A DNA stretch of 64,000 bases, taken from contig NZ_CP093301.1 in NCBI RefSeq assembly GCF_024362785.1, positions 2,170,001 through 2,234,000 on the forward strand, given 5' to 3'. The notes under the pieces were generated by a model. That model was not told the DNA's origin, searched no databases, and saw nothing but the letters and a program-made list of their open reading frames with translations. Shown in pieces: positions 26,844-34,796 of the stretch. A program made the position numbers and the translations under genes. The DNA is from Evansella sp. LMS18 (GTDB lineage Bacteria; Bacillota; Bacilli; Bacillales; Salisediminibacteriaceae). Every line of letters starts with the position of its first letter. Within the stretch, counting starts at the first letter, position 1.

Positions 26844-29691
26844 ACAGCCTCTCGCTTTACTGTTATTTATTCCGATATTGATAGCTGTAGCGGTGTTTAT
26901 ACGGTCTAAGCTTCATCTTTCGCCAAGGGAAAAACGTGTTATTGTTCCCTTGAGAATACTTATTTTCACCTTGCTGGCCGTTGCATTGGCGATGCCTAAC
27001 CTTGTTTTTACGGCAAAAGAAGTTCATACCGTGTTTGTGATGGATCGTTCCGATTCCAATACAAGAGCAAACAGTGAAATGACTTCTTATATCAGGGAGG
27101 CTGTTTCAGCGAAAGGGGAAGAGGATGCCTTTGCCATTGTTTCTGTGGGCCGGGATGCTGTCATTGAACGGATGATCAGTTCAGAGAACAGCTTCAGCAG
27201 TGACTGGAGCAGAATCAACGGAGATTATACAAACCTGGAATCGGCACTGCAGCTCAGTACGAGCCTTTTAGCTGAAAAAGGCGGCAGAATTGTCATTATG
27301 AGTGATGGGAATGAAACGGCAGGAGACGCATTGCAACAGGCGAGCATTGTAAGGGAACAGGGGATGACTGTAGACACCGTACCGTTCTATTCTCAGGGAA
27401 TGAAAGATGTTTCCATGAAGGATCTACAGGTGCCCCGGCAAATGTTTAAAGGGGAGAATGCAGCCATTTCCGTTACGGTGGAAAGTACGGAAGAAACAAT
27501 CGCTTTGCTCCAGGTAATGATTAATAACGAAGCAGTTCTGGAGGAGATGGTGGAGCTGAAGGAGGGGACGAATTCATTCAGCTTTACACATCCTGTTACA
27601 GAAAGCGGGACACACCACATTCGGGCAGAGGTTTATACCGAGGAAGACAGCATTCCGGAAAATAATCAGCTTTCTGCCATGACGATCGTTGGTGGTTCAG
27701 CAAAAGTGCTGCTTGTGGAAGGAGACAGTAATCAGGCGGGAAATGCCCTTTATGATGCACTTGTTTCCAGTGAGCTTGATGTGGAAAGGGTGACCGCTGA
27801 TTTTCTCCCTGGTGAGCTTAACAGCTATTTGCAATATGAATCGGTCATTTTCAGCAACGTATCTGCAATGAGTGTATCCCCTCAGCAAATGGAGATTATT
27901 GAAAAAGCTGTCCGTGATTTTGGAATAGGTTTTATTATGACAGGGGGAATGCACAGTTTTGCACTTGGCGGCTACAAGGACACCCCGATCGAAACAATTC
28001 TCCCTGTGGAAATGGAGATCAAGAGTGAAGAAGAGCTTCCGTCCCTGGGAATGGTGTTTGTTATCGACAGGTCAGGAAGTATGACGGGCCACCGGCTGGA
28101 GCTTGCGAAGGAAGCTGCGGCAAGATCAGTTGAACTCCTTCGGGAAGGGGACACAGTCGGGGTTGTGGCCTTTGATGACCAGATCTGGCCGGTTGTGGAG
28201 ACAGCTCCCATGGACGATATCGGAGAGGTGACCGAAAGGATTCTCGGGATTACGGCAGGAGGAGGAACAGATATTTACCCGGGTCTTGCGGAAGGGTACC
28301 GGCAGCTCGAGACCCATGAACTCCAGCGGCGGCACATCATTCTCCTCACAGATGGAGAGTCGCCGGAAACCGGGGACTACAAAGCATTAATCGAGGGGGG
28401 ATTAGAGGATAATATTACTCTTTCTGCCGTTGCTGTTGGGGCAGACGCAGACCACTATCTTCTTGAAGAATTAGCGGAATATGGGGCAGGAAGATTTTAC
28501 GCTGTTTTTGACGAATCTACTATGCCAAGTATTCTCTCAAGAGAGACGATGCTCGCTACGAGGACATATATTGAAGACAATCCATTTTATCCAAAAGTTG
28601 CTTCGGGCACCTCAAACTGGACACCTGCTTTTATGAACGGTGTGCCCCGGATGAATGCCTATATCGCGACAACGCCAAAGGGCCGGGCGACAAATGTGCT
28701 GACGAGCGAAAAAGAGGACCCCGTTCTTTCAAGGTGGCAGTACGGACTAGGGAAAACGGTCGCCTGGACTTCCGATGTGGAAGGGGCGTGGTCCGGCGAC
28801 TGGGCAGCCTGGGAAAACTGGGCTCCCCTCTGGAATGATATTGTCACCTGGACTTTCTCAGCTGGAACACAGGATCCATTCGAGCTGGCTCAGCGCCGTG
28901 ATGGGATGACTAGTATCCTCACATTTACAGCTGAAGAAACTACTTCGAAACCGCTGGATGCAGCAGTGGTTGATGAGCGGGGCGGCGAGGTGGAAACAAG
29001 TGTGAGAATGACGGCTCCTGGGGAGTACGAAGTGAGTTTTGAAGGGAATGAGGGAATGCATTTCGTGCAGCTTACAGAGCGGAATGAAGAACAAACTCCT
29101 CTGTTCCAGACTGGTATAACTGTTTCCTATCCCGAGGAGTACGAGCTGAGGCCATTGAACGAACGGTTTTTGGAGGAACTGGCAGACCGGGGAGATGGGG
29201 CGGTAATCGGTGAAGCGTCGGAAGCGTTCCGGCCGCTGGCTGAGCCGCCGTCTGCAAAACAAAGTATCGCTCACTGGCTGATTTTAGCCGCCTTCCTGTT
29301 GTTTTTTACGGAGGTGGGTCTCAGAAGATTTGGTGTTCCGAGGTTTTCCCGAGTTGGATTATGGGGGCGCTTTGTTGCCAGGGGAAGGGAAGGAGAAGGA
29401 GCATCTGGCAAGGCCGGAACAATTGGTGCCCTCGCCAGCCGTAAAGATGCATCGGCGAGAAGGAAGGCGGGGAAGGAGACAGATGGCTGGAGGAGAATTG
29501 GAGCTGAGAGTGTAATTTCACCGGAAAAGTCAGGGGCAGGTATGCAGAAAGGGCTCGGGAAGAGTGATGGAGCCGCGGGATTACAGGCTTCTTCTGAAAA
29601 GACAAAAGGTACAGATGCTGCCAGTACGGAAGAAAGTTCCCAGGATCGGATGAAACGGCTTCTTGAAGCGAAAAAGCGAAGGGGATTGTAA
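26827..29691 (+). CDS. Membrane protein with two vWA domains and a GATase-like domain
   Basis: A 954-residue protein beginning at a GTG preceded by GGGAGGTG inside the end of the previous gene. Two N-terminal membrane segments come first. A first vWA-like domain has VFVMDRSDSNTR (about 72-83). A Rossmann-like GATase domain (AKVLLVEGDSNQAGN ... FIMTGGMHSFALGGY) follows, and a second, complete vWA domain begins at VFVIDRSGSMTGHR (about 411). After another beta-rich part there is a membrane anchor (HWLILAAFLLFFTEVGLRRF) and a basic, low-complexity tail of about 115 residues. It is the last gene of the operon; a terminator follows. Confidence 0.85.
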   Translation: MGFELEQPLALLLFIPILIAVAVFIRSKLHLSPREKRVIVPLRILIFTLLAVALAMPNLVFTAKEVHTVFVMDRSDSNTRANSEMTSYIREAVSAKGEEDAFAIVSVGRDAVIERMISSENSFSSDWSRINGDYTNLESALQLSTSLLAEKGGRIVIMSDGNETAGDALQQASIVREQGMTVDTVPFYSQGMKDVSMKDLQVPRQMFKGENAAISVTVESTEETIALLQVMINNEAVLEEMVELKEGTNSFSFTHPVTESGTHHIRAEVYTEEDSIPENNQLSAMTIVGGSAKVLLVEGDSNQAGNALYDALVSSELDVERVTADFLPGELNSYLQYESVIFSNVSAMSVSPQQMEIIEKAVRDFGIGFIMTGGMHSFALGGYKDTPIETILPVEMEIKSEEELPSLGMVFVIDRSGSMTGHRLELAKEAAARSVELLREGDTVGVVAFDDQIWPVVETAPMDDIGEVTERILGITAGGGTDIYPGLAEGYRQLETHELQRRHIILLTDGESPETGDYKALIEGGLEDNITLSAVAVGADADHYLLEELAEYGAGRFYAVFDESTMPSILSRETMLATRTYIEDNPFYPKVASGTSNWTPAFMNGVPRMNAYIATTPKGRATNVLTSEKEDPVLSRWQYGLGKTVAWTSDVEGAWSGDWAAWENWAPLWNDIVTWTFSAGTQDPFELAQRRDGMTSILTFTAEETTSKPLDAAVVDERGGEVETSVRMTAPGEYEVSFEGNEGMHFVQLTERNEEQTPLFQTGITVSYPEEYELRPLNERFLEELADRGDGAVIGEASEAFRPLAEPPSAKQSIAHWLILAAFLLFFTEVGLRRFGVPRFSRVGLWGRFVARGREGEGASGKAGTIGALASRKDASARRKAGKETDGWRRIGAESVISPEKSGAGMQKGLGKSDGAAGLQASSEKTKGTDAASTEESSQDRMKRLLEAKKRRGL

Positions 29692-29714
29692 TTTAGGGGA
29701 GTTTTCCAAAACAG

Positions 29715-29783
29715 CTGATATCGGATAATTTCTTACTAGCAGGGACAAAAAAGACGTATGAATTTGCATACGTCTTTTTTTTA
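29715..29783 (+). terminator. Terminator of the vWA operon, with a conserved leader module
   Basis: GACGTATG-AATTTG-CATACGTC forms a stem with A-run before and T-run after (29747-29783). The stretch before it (CTGATATCGGATAATTTCT from 29715) and the hairpin itself recur at 57377-57431. Both copies stand a short way upstream of a 185-bp element. Confidence 0.88.
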
Positions 29784-29840
29784 TTAAACTTTCAGGATTT
29801 AGAGAGAGTATGTGGGCTCAGGTTAAGCAACAAATTTCAT

Positions 29841-29922
29841 TTCCTGAATGAGGTTGATTCATCCCTTGAGGGGAGTGGTTTCTACCACTGGATTCCTGAA
29901 TGAGTGTGATTTATCCCTTGAG
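29841..29922. repeat. Two-unit 52-bp repeat
   Basis: TTCCTGAATGAGGTTGATTC and its next ten bases (29841-29870) recur at 29893-29922 with four changes. The offset is exactly 52 bases, the same unit length as arrays A and C. The unit contains a small AGTGGT-TTCT-ACCACT hairpin, and its CATCCCTTGA equals the reverse complement of TCAAGGGATG in array A. It appears to be a short or eroded member of that family. Confidence 0.7.
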
Positions 29923-29951
29923 CGCACAGAATCCTTCTCTGGGTTCATCTA

Positions 29952-30136
29952 GACGGAAGAATTCCGGTTAATTAGTAATTATTATTAAAAAATGCTTAAA
30001 TAGGCGGAGAGATTCCGCCTATTTACTCGAAAAATTTAAAAATAGGAGATTTTGTTTTGCTTAACCGGAAATCCTCCCCTTATATCACCCCTAAACGAGC
30101 TCCAAACTTCATATAAACGGAAAATCTCCGTTTATC
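29952..30136. repeat. 185-bp four-hairpin dispersed element, copy 2
   Basis: Homologous over its length to 1926-2110 and 57493-57679. The second hairpin is perfect here: AAATAGGCGGA (29998-30008), loop GAGAT, TCCGCCTATTT (30014-30024). The fourth is ATAAACGGA-AAATC-TCCGTTTAT near 30112-30134. It lies between the vWA operon terminator and the membrane-protein gene at 30384. Confidence 0.85.
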
Positions 30137-30226
30137 CCGATGTAACTGTCCGTCAAATTCCTGAGTGGAAGCGAAGATGTTTAGGCGGGGGATAACGGAT
30201 GCTAACATCCCGATTGGTTCAACTAA

Positions 30227-30262
30227 CAATCAGTGGGGGAGGAATAAAACCCCCACTGATTG
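30227..30262. repeat. Perfect 13-bp inverted repeat
   Basis: CAATCAGTGGGGG (30227-30239) and CCCCCACTGATTG (30250-30262) enclose 10 bases. No T-run follows on either strand, so it is not a usual terminator. It could be a transcript-stabilising hairpin in the leader of the 30384 gene or a mobile-element relic. Confidence 0.7.
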
Positions 30263-30383
30263 AAGGTTCACTGTATTTTGCTTCTGTTAATATATCGTTT
30301 GATGCCTGCCAGAATTCCATCTCACATGAATCCGCACCCAAAGGGCATCCTATTAACATTCTTGATGAAGCGAGTGATTTCGG

Positions 30384-31055
30384 ATGGATACGTTCATTTA
30401 TTTTTCCCTGGCGGTTATGTATGCCCTGTTATTAACAGCTGGAATATACTTTGCAATAAAGGAGCGCTGGCATTTATTTTCTGCTTTCCTGTTAATTGTG
30501 ATCGCAGCTTTACTTTATGATAACAGCATCCTTGCTACCGGGCGTTATATTAGAGAAGGCACGCTATTAGAATCGTTAAATTTCCTGAGATACTGGATGC
30601 ATGTTTTTTTTACCCCGTTACTCATCCTTTTTGCCTGGCAAATTTTAAGGGCAGCAGGCGTAAGCTGGTCGATGAATCGATTGGCAGTTTACGGAGTGGT
30701 GTTTGTGACAGGATTTATTATTATTACCGAGTCCATCCCTCTCTTAGATCTGTCCCTTGAGCCGGTATGGCAGCAAGGTGTATTAAGCTATAAACGAGTG
30801 AGTTCCTCCGGAGGCCCCTTCATGATGATGGCGGTCTCACTATCCATACTTATTGCGTCCATTATCCTCTGGAGAAGGCAAAAGTGGATATGGCTTTTTG
30901 CAGGATTGATTGGCATGGGGGTTGTTGGCGTTCTTTCTATTCCCTTTGAGAGTAAGGCTGCAGGAAATATTTCCGAGTTGGTGCTGATTCTGTCCCTGTT
31001 TGCCACTCAGCTGTTTCAGAGCGGAAGGATTATTGTGAATAAAAACAAATCTTAA
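30384..31055 (+). CDS. Polytopic membrane protein, family not recognised
   Basis: A 223-residue protein with about seven hydrophobic segments and few polar residues. A central loop contains LEPVWQQGVLSYKRVSSSGGPF. The ribosome site is poor (GAAGCGAG about 10 bases before the ATG), so the start is uncertain, but the frame has the composition of a real membrane protein. No motif tells its function. It lies downstream of the repeat-rich gap 29.7-30.3 kb. Confidence 0.6.
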   Translation: MDTFIYFSLAVMYALLLTAGIYFAIKERWHLFSAFLLIVIAALLYDNSILATGRYIREGTLLESLNFLRYWMHVFFTPLLILFAWQILRAAGVSWSMNRLAVYGVVFVTGFIIITESIPLLDLSLEPVWQQGVLSYKRVSSSGGPFMMMAVSLSILIASIILWRRQKWIWLFAGLIGMGVVGVLSIPFESKAAGNISELVLILSLFATQLFQSGRIIVNKNKS

Positions 31056-31175
31056 CAGTGCGTATTCCATCTAAAAACAGTAATACATCTTCTTTTTTAA
31101 AAATAGTATTAAGAAAGGGTGCTGCAGAGATTAAAGGTATGGGAGATGGAAATAAATATGGGATGGTGATCTGAA

Positions 31176-31292
31176 ATGGGAAGGATAGCTGTCAGGTTAC
31201 TGGTGTGGGCTTTACTCATTCTCGTTGCAGCTGTCCTGGTTTATTGCGGCTATCAGATTATAAATTATCTTATTCCATACTTTACAAATTAA
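31176..31292 (+). CDS. Small 38-residue membrane protein
   Basis: Too short for usual gene finders, but it starts with ATG after GGTGATCT, which fits the 3' end of 16S rRNA. The product starts MGRIAVRLLVWALLILVAAV, continues as a single hydrophobic helix, and ends in a Tyr-rich tail (YLIPYFTN). A terminator follows ten bases after its stop. These features together make a real small protein likely. Function unknown. Confidence 0.6.
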   Translation: MGRIAVRLLVWALLILVAAVLVYCGYQIINYLIPYFTN

Positions 31293-31301
31293 ATGCAGCA
31301 C

Positions 31302-31340
31302 AAAACAGCGGAGGCTCAATAGAGTCCCCGCTGTTTTTTT
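31302..31340. terminator. Bidirectional terminator
   Basis: AAAACAGCGG pairs with CCGCTGTTTT across about 16 bases, with seven T following on the plus strand and A-run on the other side. It serves the 38-residue gene and probably the convergent gene at 31353. Confidence 0.85.
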
Positions 31341-31352
31341 CGTATGGAAAAT

Positions 31353-31535
31353 TTAGTTTTCACCTTCCGGCAAATCCGCCAGCTCTTCTTCAAAGTAAAA
31401 AGTGTTTGGGTACTGGTTCACCGTGTAGGAATACCTTTTCATATTTTTTACATATTGAGCTTTCATGATAGTCACTGTTTCACCAGTTGCTCGGATTTGT
31501 ACTTCGTCCCCTGTTGTATACAGATTTTTTTTCAT
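31353..31535 (-). CDS. Small conserved-type hypothetical protein
   Basis: A 60-residue product starting MKKNLYTTGDEVQIRATGET, with AAAGGGTG 6 bases before the ATG at 31535. The pattern of short strands (GDEVQIRATGETVTI, RYSYTVNQYPNTFYFEEEL) suggests a small SH3-like barrel. I do not recognise a named family. The more upstream ATG at 31568 has no ribosome site. Confidence 0.6.
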   Translation of the reverse strand: MKKNLYTTGDEVQIRATGETVTIMKAQYVKNMKRYSYTVNQYPNTFYFEEELADLPEGEN

Positions 31536-31658
31536 TTTTTCACCCTTTCTGCAAACTGTACATTTCATCTGCTAAATATTCTATTCATTCTTGTACCCTC
31601 CATATACAGATTTAAAAAGGGTGTGTTGTTTAAAAATAGTCTGCACTTCTATTGTACC

Positions 31659-31970
31659 TTAAAACTCAGGAAGTTCACCCAGATTATTTTCGGAGATGCC
31701 GTCTGGCTCACTGCGGATAATATCTCTGCCGTACTTATGGAAAACATCTATATGAGCCAGCTTCCCCGCCTTTGCTTCATCAAGAGCCGTCACATAATCA
31801 AGCTCTCTTCCTGTATTTGTTTTAAAGGCGATTAAATCCCCGTCTTCATTTTTCCTCACAGCTGCAATTGCTTCTTTACCTTGCTCCATATTTTCAAAAG
31901 CAGAGTTTGCGACGTCCACGCTCTGGGCTTTGTATTCATTGTAGATGCCTTCAAAATCTTTTTCACTCAT
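31659..31970 (-). CDS. DUF3892 family protein
   Basis: A 103-residue protein whose ATG at 31970 follows AAAGGAGG. The C-terminal 60 residues carry the DUF3892 (PF13031) pattern: AAVRKNEDGDLIAFKTNTG, then LDEAKAGKLAHIDVF and a closing RSEPDGISENNLGELPEF. The N-terminal 40 residues are a helical extension. The family is common in Bacillus and of unknown function. The gene stands alone. Confidence 0.8.
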   Translation of the reverse strand: MSEKDFEGIYNEYKAQSVDVANSAFENMEQGKEAIAAVRKNEDGDLIAFKTNTGRELDYVTALDEAKAGKLAHIDVFHKYGRDIIRSEPDGISENNLGELPEF

Positions 31971-32108
31971 ACACTTGGCCTCCTTTTTCATTAGTTTTAG
32001 CAGTTTCACCTGAAATATGAATCTTCATTTAAACGAAAAAAGTATATAAACGGTGTTTTGGCAGTGGTAAGATTAAGTTAGAGAGGCAGACAAAGGAGGT
32101 CCTGATTT

Positions 32109-32498
32109 ATGCCGCAAAAACGGGAATTTATTGAGAAGTTCAACGAGGCCTTTGCAGGTAATGATTCAGAATTTATAACAGATCATATGAAGGAAGACGT
32201 AATCTGGACATTGATGGGCAAGGAAACATTCCGCGGGAAAAAAGAAGTAATGGAAGAATTCAAAAAGATGAAGGAAGAAAATATTATTGAATTAACAATC
32301 TCACATATTATCACCCATGAGCTCACTGCTTCCTGTAACGGGATTATGAAAATCATTTGCCCGGCAGGAAATGTGGAAGCAACTGCTTTTTGTGATGTTT
32401 ACAAGTTTGATAAATTCGAGCCGGGGAAAATTATAGAGATAACAAGTTACTTTATCCCTGTTAACCTGGACGCCAGTGAAAAAAATCAGGCTGAATGA
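32109..32498 (+). CDS. SnoaL/NTF2-like protein
   Basis: A 129-residue protein after a strong AAAGGAGGTCC site. It has the start of the NTF2-like cone fold: FIEKFNEAFAGNDSEFITDHM, then DVIWTLMGKETFRGKKEVMEEF. Such ketosteroid-isomerase-like proteins (SnoaL-2, PF12680) bind small hydrophobic ligands or act as isomerases. No catalytic Asp pair can be assigned with confidence. It has its own terminator. Confidence 0.85.
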   Translation: MPQKREFIEKFNEAFAGNDSEFITDHMKEDVIWTLMGKETFRGKKEVMEEFKKMKEENIIELTISHIITHELTASCNGIMKIICPAGNVEATAFCDVYKFDKFEPGKIIEITSYFIPVNLDASEKNQAE

Positions 32499-32508
32499 TA
32501 CTCAGCGG

Positions 32509-32548
32509 CAAACCGCATGGTTCTCTCACGGGAGTCTGCGGTTTTATT
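32509..32548 (+). terminator. Terminator after SnoaL-like gene
   Basis: AAACCGCA and TGCGGTTT form the stem around a 19-base loop, followed by TATTCTTT. Confidence 0.75.
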
Positions 32549-32681
32549 CTTTGCGGGAGTACCTTTATGCTGCAGGCTCTTAGTTGTTTCTCGCTGCTGA
32601 TAATAAGATAATAGGCAGAAGATGAAGAAAATCAAGGCCTTTCTCCCTGTAGAAAAGCCGGTAAATATATAGGAGTTTCTA

Positions 32682-34205
32682 ATGAAAAAAGCAATTATCG
32701 TATTAATGGTATTAACTTTTTTTTCAAAAATAGTAGGTTTCTTAAGGGATGTGACCCTGGCATACTTCTATGGTGCTTCGGGGATCAGTGATGCATACTT
32801 AATCGCTCTGACGATTCCTGTTGTGATTTTTGGTGTAGTTGCCAGAGGGATAGCGACCGGATACATACCGATGTACAGCAGAATAGAAGAAAATAATGGA
32901 CCTGGGCACGCATTGAGGTTCACAAATAATTTAATCAATGTGCTGCTCGTTTTCAGTACATTGATAGTCGGTTTAGGAATGGTCTTTGCTGAACAGTTAG
33001 TGATGCTGTTCGCCAGCGGCTTTGAGGGGGAGATCTTTGAGACTGCTGTATATTTTACGAGAGTAACGCTTGCAGGAATTTATTTCACCATTTTTATCCG
33101 GGTACTGAGTGCTTATTTAAATTATCAAAAGCTTTTTGCTGTACCGAATCTCCTCGGCATTCCTATGAGCCTGATTGTTATTGCTTCCATTGTGGTGAGT
33201 TCGGAAATGGGAGAACCTGCGATACTTCCATACGGTTTTGTCGCAGCGCTTTTTGTGCAGTGGATAATCCTTATGTTTTTCTCTTACCGGAAGAGCTTTA
33301 AGTATAAAAAGGTTTTTGATGTAAAAGATGAACATCTCCGGAGAATGTTAATCCTGGCGGTTCCGGTAATATTAGGGTCTGCCGTACATCAGGTTAACAA
33401 GCTTGTGGACCGGACACTTGCTTCCCAGGTGGCAATCGGCGGTATATCGGCGTTAAATTACGCTCATACACTCACTAACTTTGTTCATGGTGTGTTTGTC
33501 ATGTCCATCTCTACAGTGATGTTCCCGTCTTTATCGAGGATGGCTTCGAAGGGCAATACAGACAGCATGAAATATGCCCTCCATCAGTCGGTAGTTGGAG
33601 TGGCGCTTTTGACTGTACCTGCAACAGCAGGGGCAATGGTCTTTGCTGAGCCGGTTGTCCGGCTTCTTTTCGGCAGAGGAGCTTTTGACAGTACTGCTGT
33701 AGTGATGACGACTGGCGCATTTTTCTTTTATGCGATCGGTATGCTCGGGGCAGGCCTCCGGGTTGTTCTGTCTCAGGCGTTTTACTCCCTTCAGGACACG
33801 AGAACACCGATGATTAATGCGGCGGTTGCCATGGGTTTGAACATTGTACTGAACTTTCTCCTCGCCCCGGTGATGGGCATCAACGGCCTGGCGCTGGCAA
33901 CGAGTATATCGGGAATCTTCTGCGCGGTTCTTCTCTTCTTTAATTTGCGGAAAAGAATCGGGTCACTGCAGTTCCGGAAAATGGGGCTGGCCTTTGGTAA
34001 AATTGCGGCAGCTTCTGCGGTGATGGCCCTGGCAGCATACTATTTATACAGTTTTCTGCTTGGTGTGCTGGCTTTCGCAGCTGCTCTTCTGCTGACAATT
34101 TTCCTCGCGGCTGTTATCTATTTTGTTCTGTTGTATTTTATGAAGGTGGAGGCACTTGATAATGGGATGGCTGCGATTAAAAGAAGACTGGTAAAGCGGA
34201 GTTAA
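32682..34205 (+). CDS. murJ: Lipid II flippase MurJ (MviN) family
   Basis: A 507-residue membrane protein with about 14 hydrophobic segments. The N-terminal signature FFSKIVGFLRDVTLAYFYGASGISDAYLIA (first part about 14-33) with conserved Arg, and later RLLFGRGAFDSTA and LSQAFYSLQDTRTPM, are typical of MurJ. The protein moves lipid-linked peptidoglycan precursor to the outer face of the membrane. Bacillus often carries other flippases (Amj, YtgP-like), so this one could be one of several. It is a single gene with its own terminator. Confidence 0.9.
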   Translation: MKKAIIVLMVLTFFSKIVGFLRDVTLAYFYGASGISDAYLIALTIPVVIFGVVARGIATGYIPMYSRIEENNGPGHALRFTNNLINVLLVFSTLIVGLGMVFAEQLVMLFASGFEGEIFETAVYFTRVTLAGIYFTIFIRVLSAYLNYQKLFAVPNLLGIPMSLIVIASIVVSSEMGEPAILPYGFVAALFVQWIILMFFSYRKSFKYKKVFDVKDEHLRRMLILAVPVILGSAVHQVNKLVDRTLASQVAIGGISALNYAHTLTNFVHGVFVMSISTVMFPSLSRMASKGNTDSMKYALHQSVVGVALLTVPATAGAMVFAEPVVRLLFGRGAFDSTAVVMTTGAFFFYAIGMLGAGLRVVLSQAFYSLQDTRTPMINAAVAMGLNIVLNFLLAPVMGINGLALATSISGIFCAVLLFFNLRKRIGSLQFRKMGLAFGKIAAASAVMALAAYYLYSFLLGVLAFAAALLLTIFLAAVIYFVLLYFMKVEALDNGMAAIKRRLVKRS

Positions 34206-34217
34206 TTTAGAGTATAG

Positions 34218-34264
34218 GAGGGCATCCGGGGGCAGGTTTTGGCTTTTGGATGCTCTTTTTTTGT
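34218..34264 (+). terminator. Terminator after murJ
   Basis: GAGGGCATCC pairs with GGATGCTCTT (two G-T pairs), followed by TTTTTTT. Confidence 0.8.
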
Positions 34265-34336
34265 GTGTGGTTGGGGAGGGGGGGGGGTGAGGTAAGGTGA
34301 GAGGGTGTTGCGTTCCCGAACTGGAGAAATCAGGGA

Positions 34337-34754
34337 TTTTAATCAACGAAATCGGACAATCAATCAACGAAACGAGTATTCAATCAACGAAAAAAGATGT
34401 TCAATCGTCGAACAGGGGTTTAATCAACGAAACCGAGCAATCAATCAACGAAAAAGGATGTTTAATCGTTCGAACAGGGGTTTAATCAACGAAATCGGAC
34501 AATCAATCAACGAAAACGAGTATTCAATCAACGAAAAAAGATGTTCAATCGTCGAACAGGATTTTAATCAACGAAATCGGGCAATCAATCAACGAAACGA
34601 GGCATTTAATCAACGAAAAAAGATGTTCAATCGTCGAACAGGGTTTTAATCAACGAAATCGGGCAATCAATCAACGAAATGAGGCATTCAATCAACGAAA
34701 AAGGATGTTCAATCGTCGAACAGGATTTCAACCAACGTAAATAAACATTTAACC
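34337..34754. repeat. 21-bp phased array, AATCAACGAA type (about 20 cores)
   Basis: The core AATCAACGAA (or AATCGTCGAA) repeats about 20 times, mostly 21 bases apart, with a 19-base step after cores followed by CAGG. Four core types follow one another in a fixed order (CGAAATCGG, CGAAACGAG, CGAAAAAAGATG, CGTCGAACAGG), giving a higher-order repeat of about 82 bases. The array fills the space between the murJ terminator and the terminator of the convergent ATP-grasp gene. The 19- and 20-base steps break every reading frame. Confidence 0.9.
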
Positions 34755-34756
34755 AC

Positions 34757-34787
34757 AAAAAAAGCCGGGTGCACCAGCACCCGGCCC
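34757..34787 (-). terminator. Terminator of the ATP-grasp gene
   Basis: CCGGGTGC-ACCA-GCACCCGG is a perfect 8-bp stem; read on the minus strand it is followed by TTTTTTT. Confidence 0.88.
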
Positions 34788-34796
34788 TAATCAATT

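Noticed and set aside
34337-34754. CRISPR-like or protein-coding heptad repeat
   Set aside because: Spacing between cores is only 10-15 bases and is itself repeated; 19- and 20-base steps break the reading frame.
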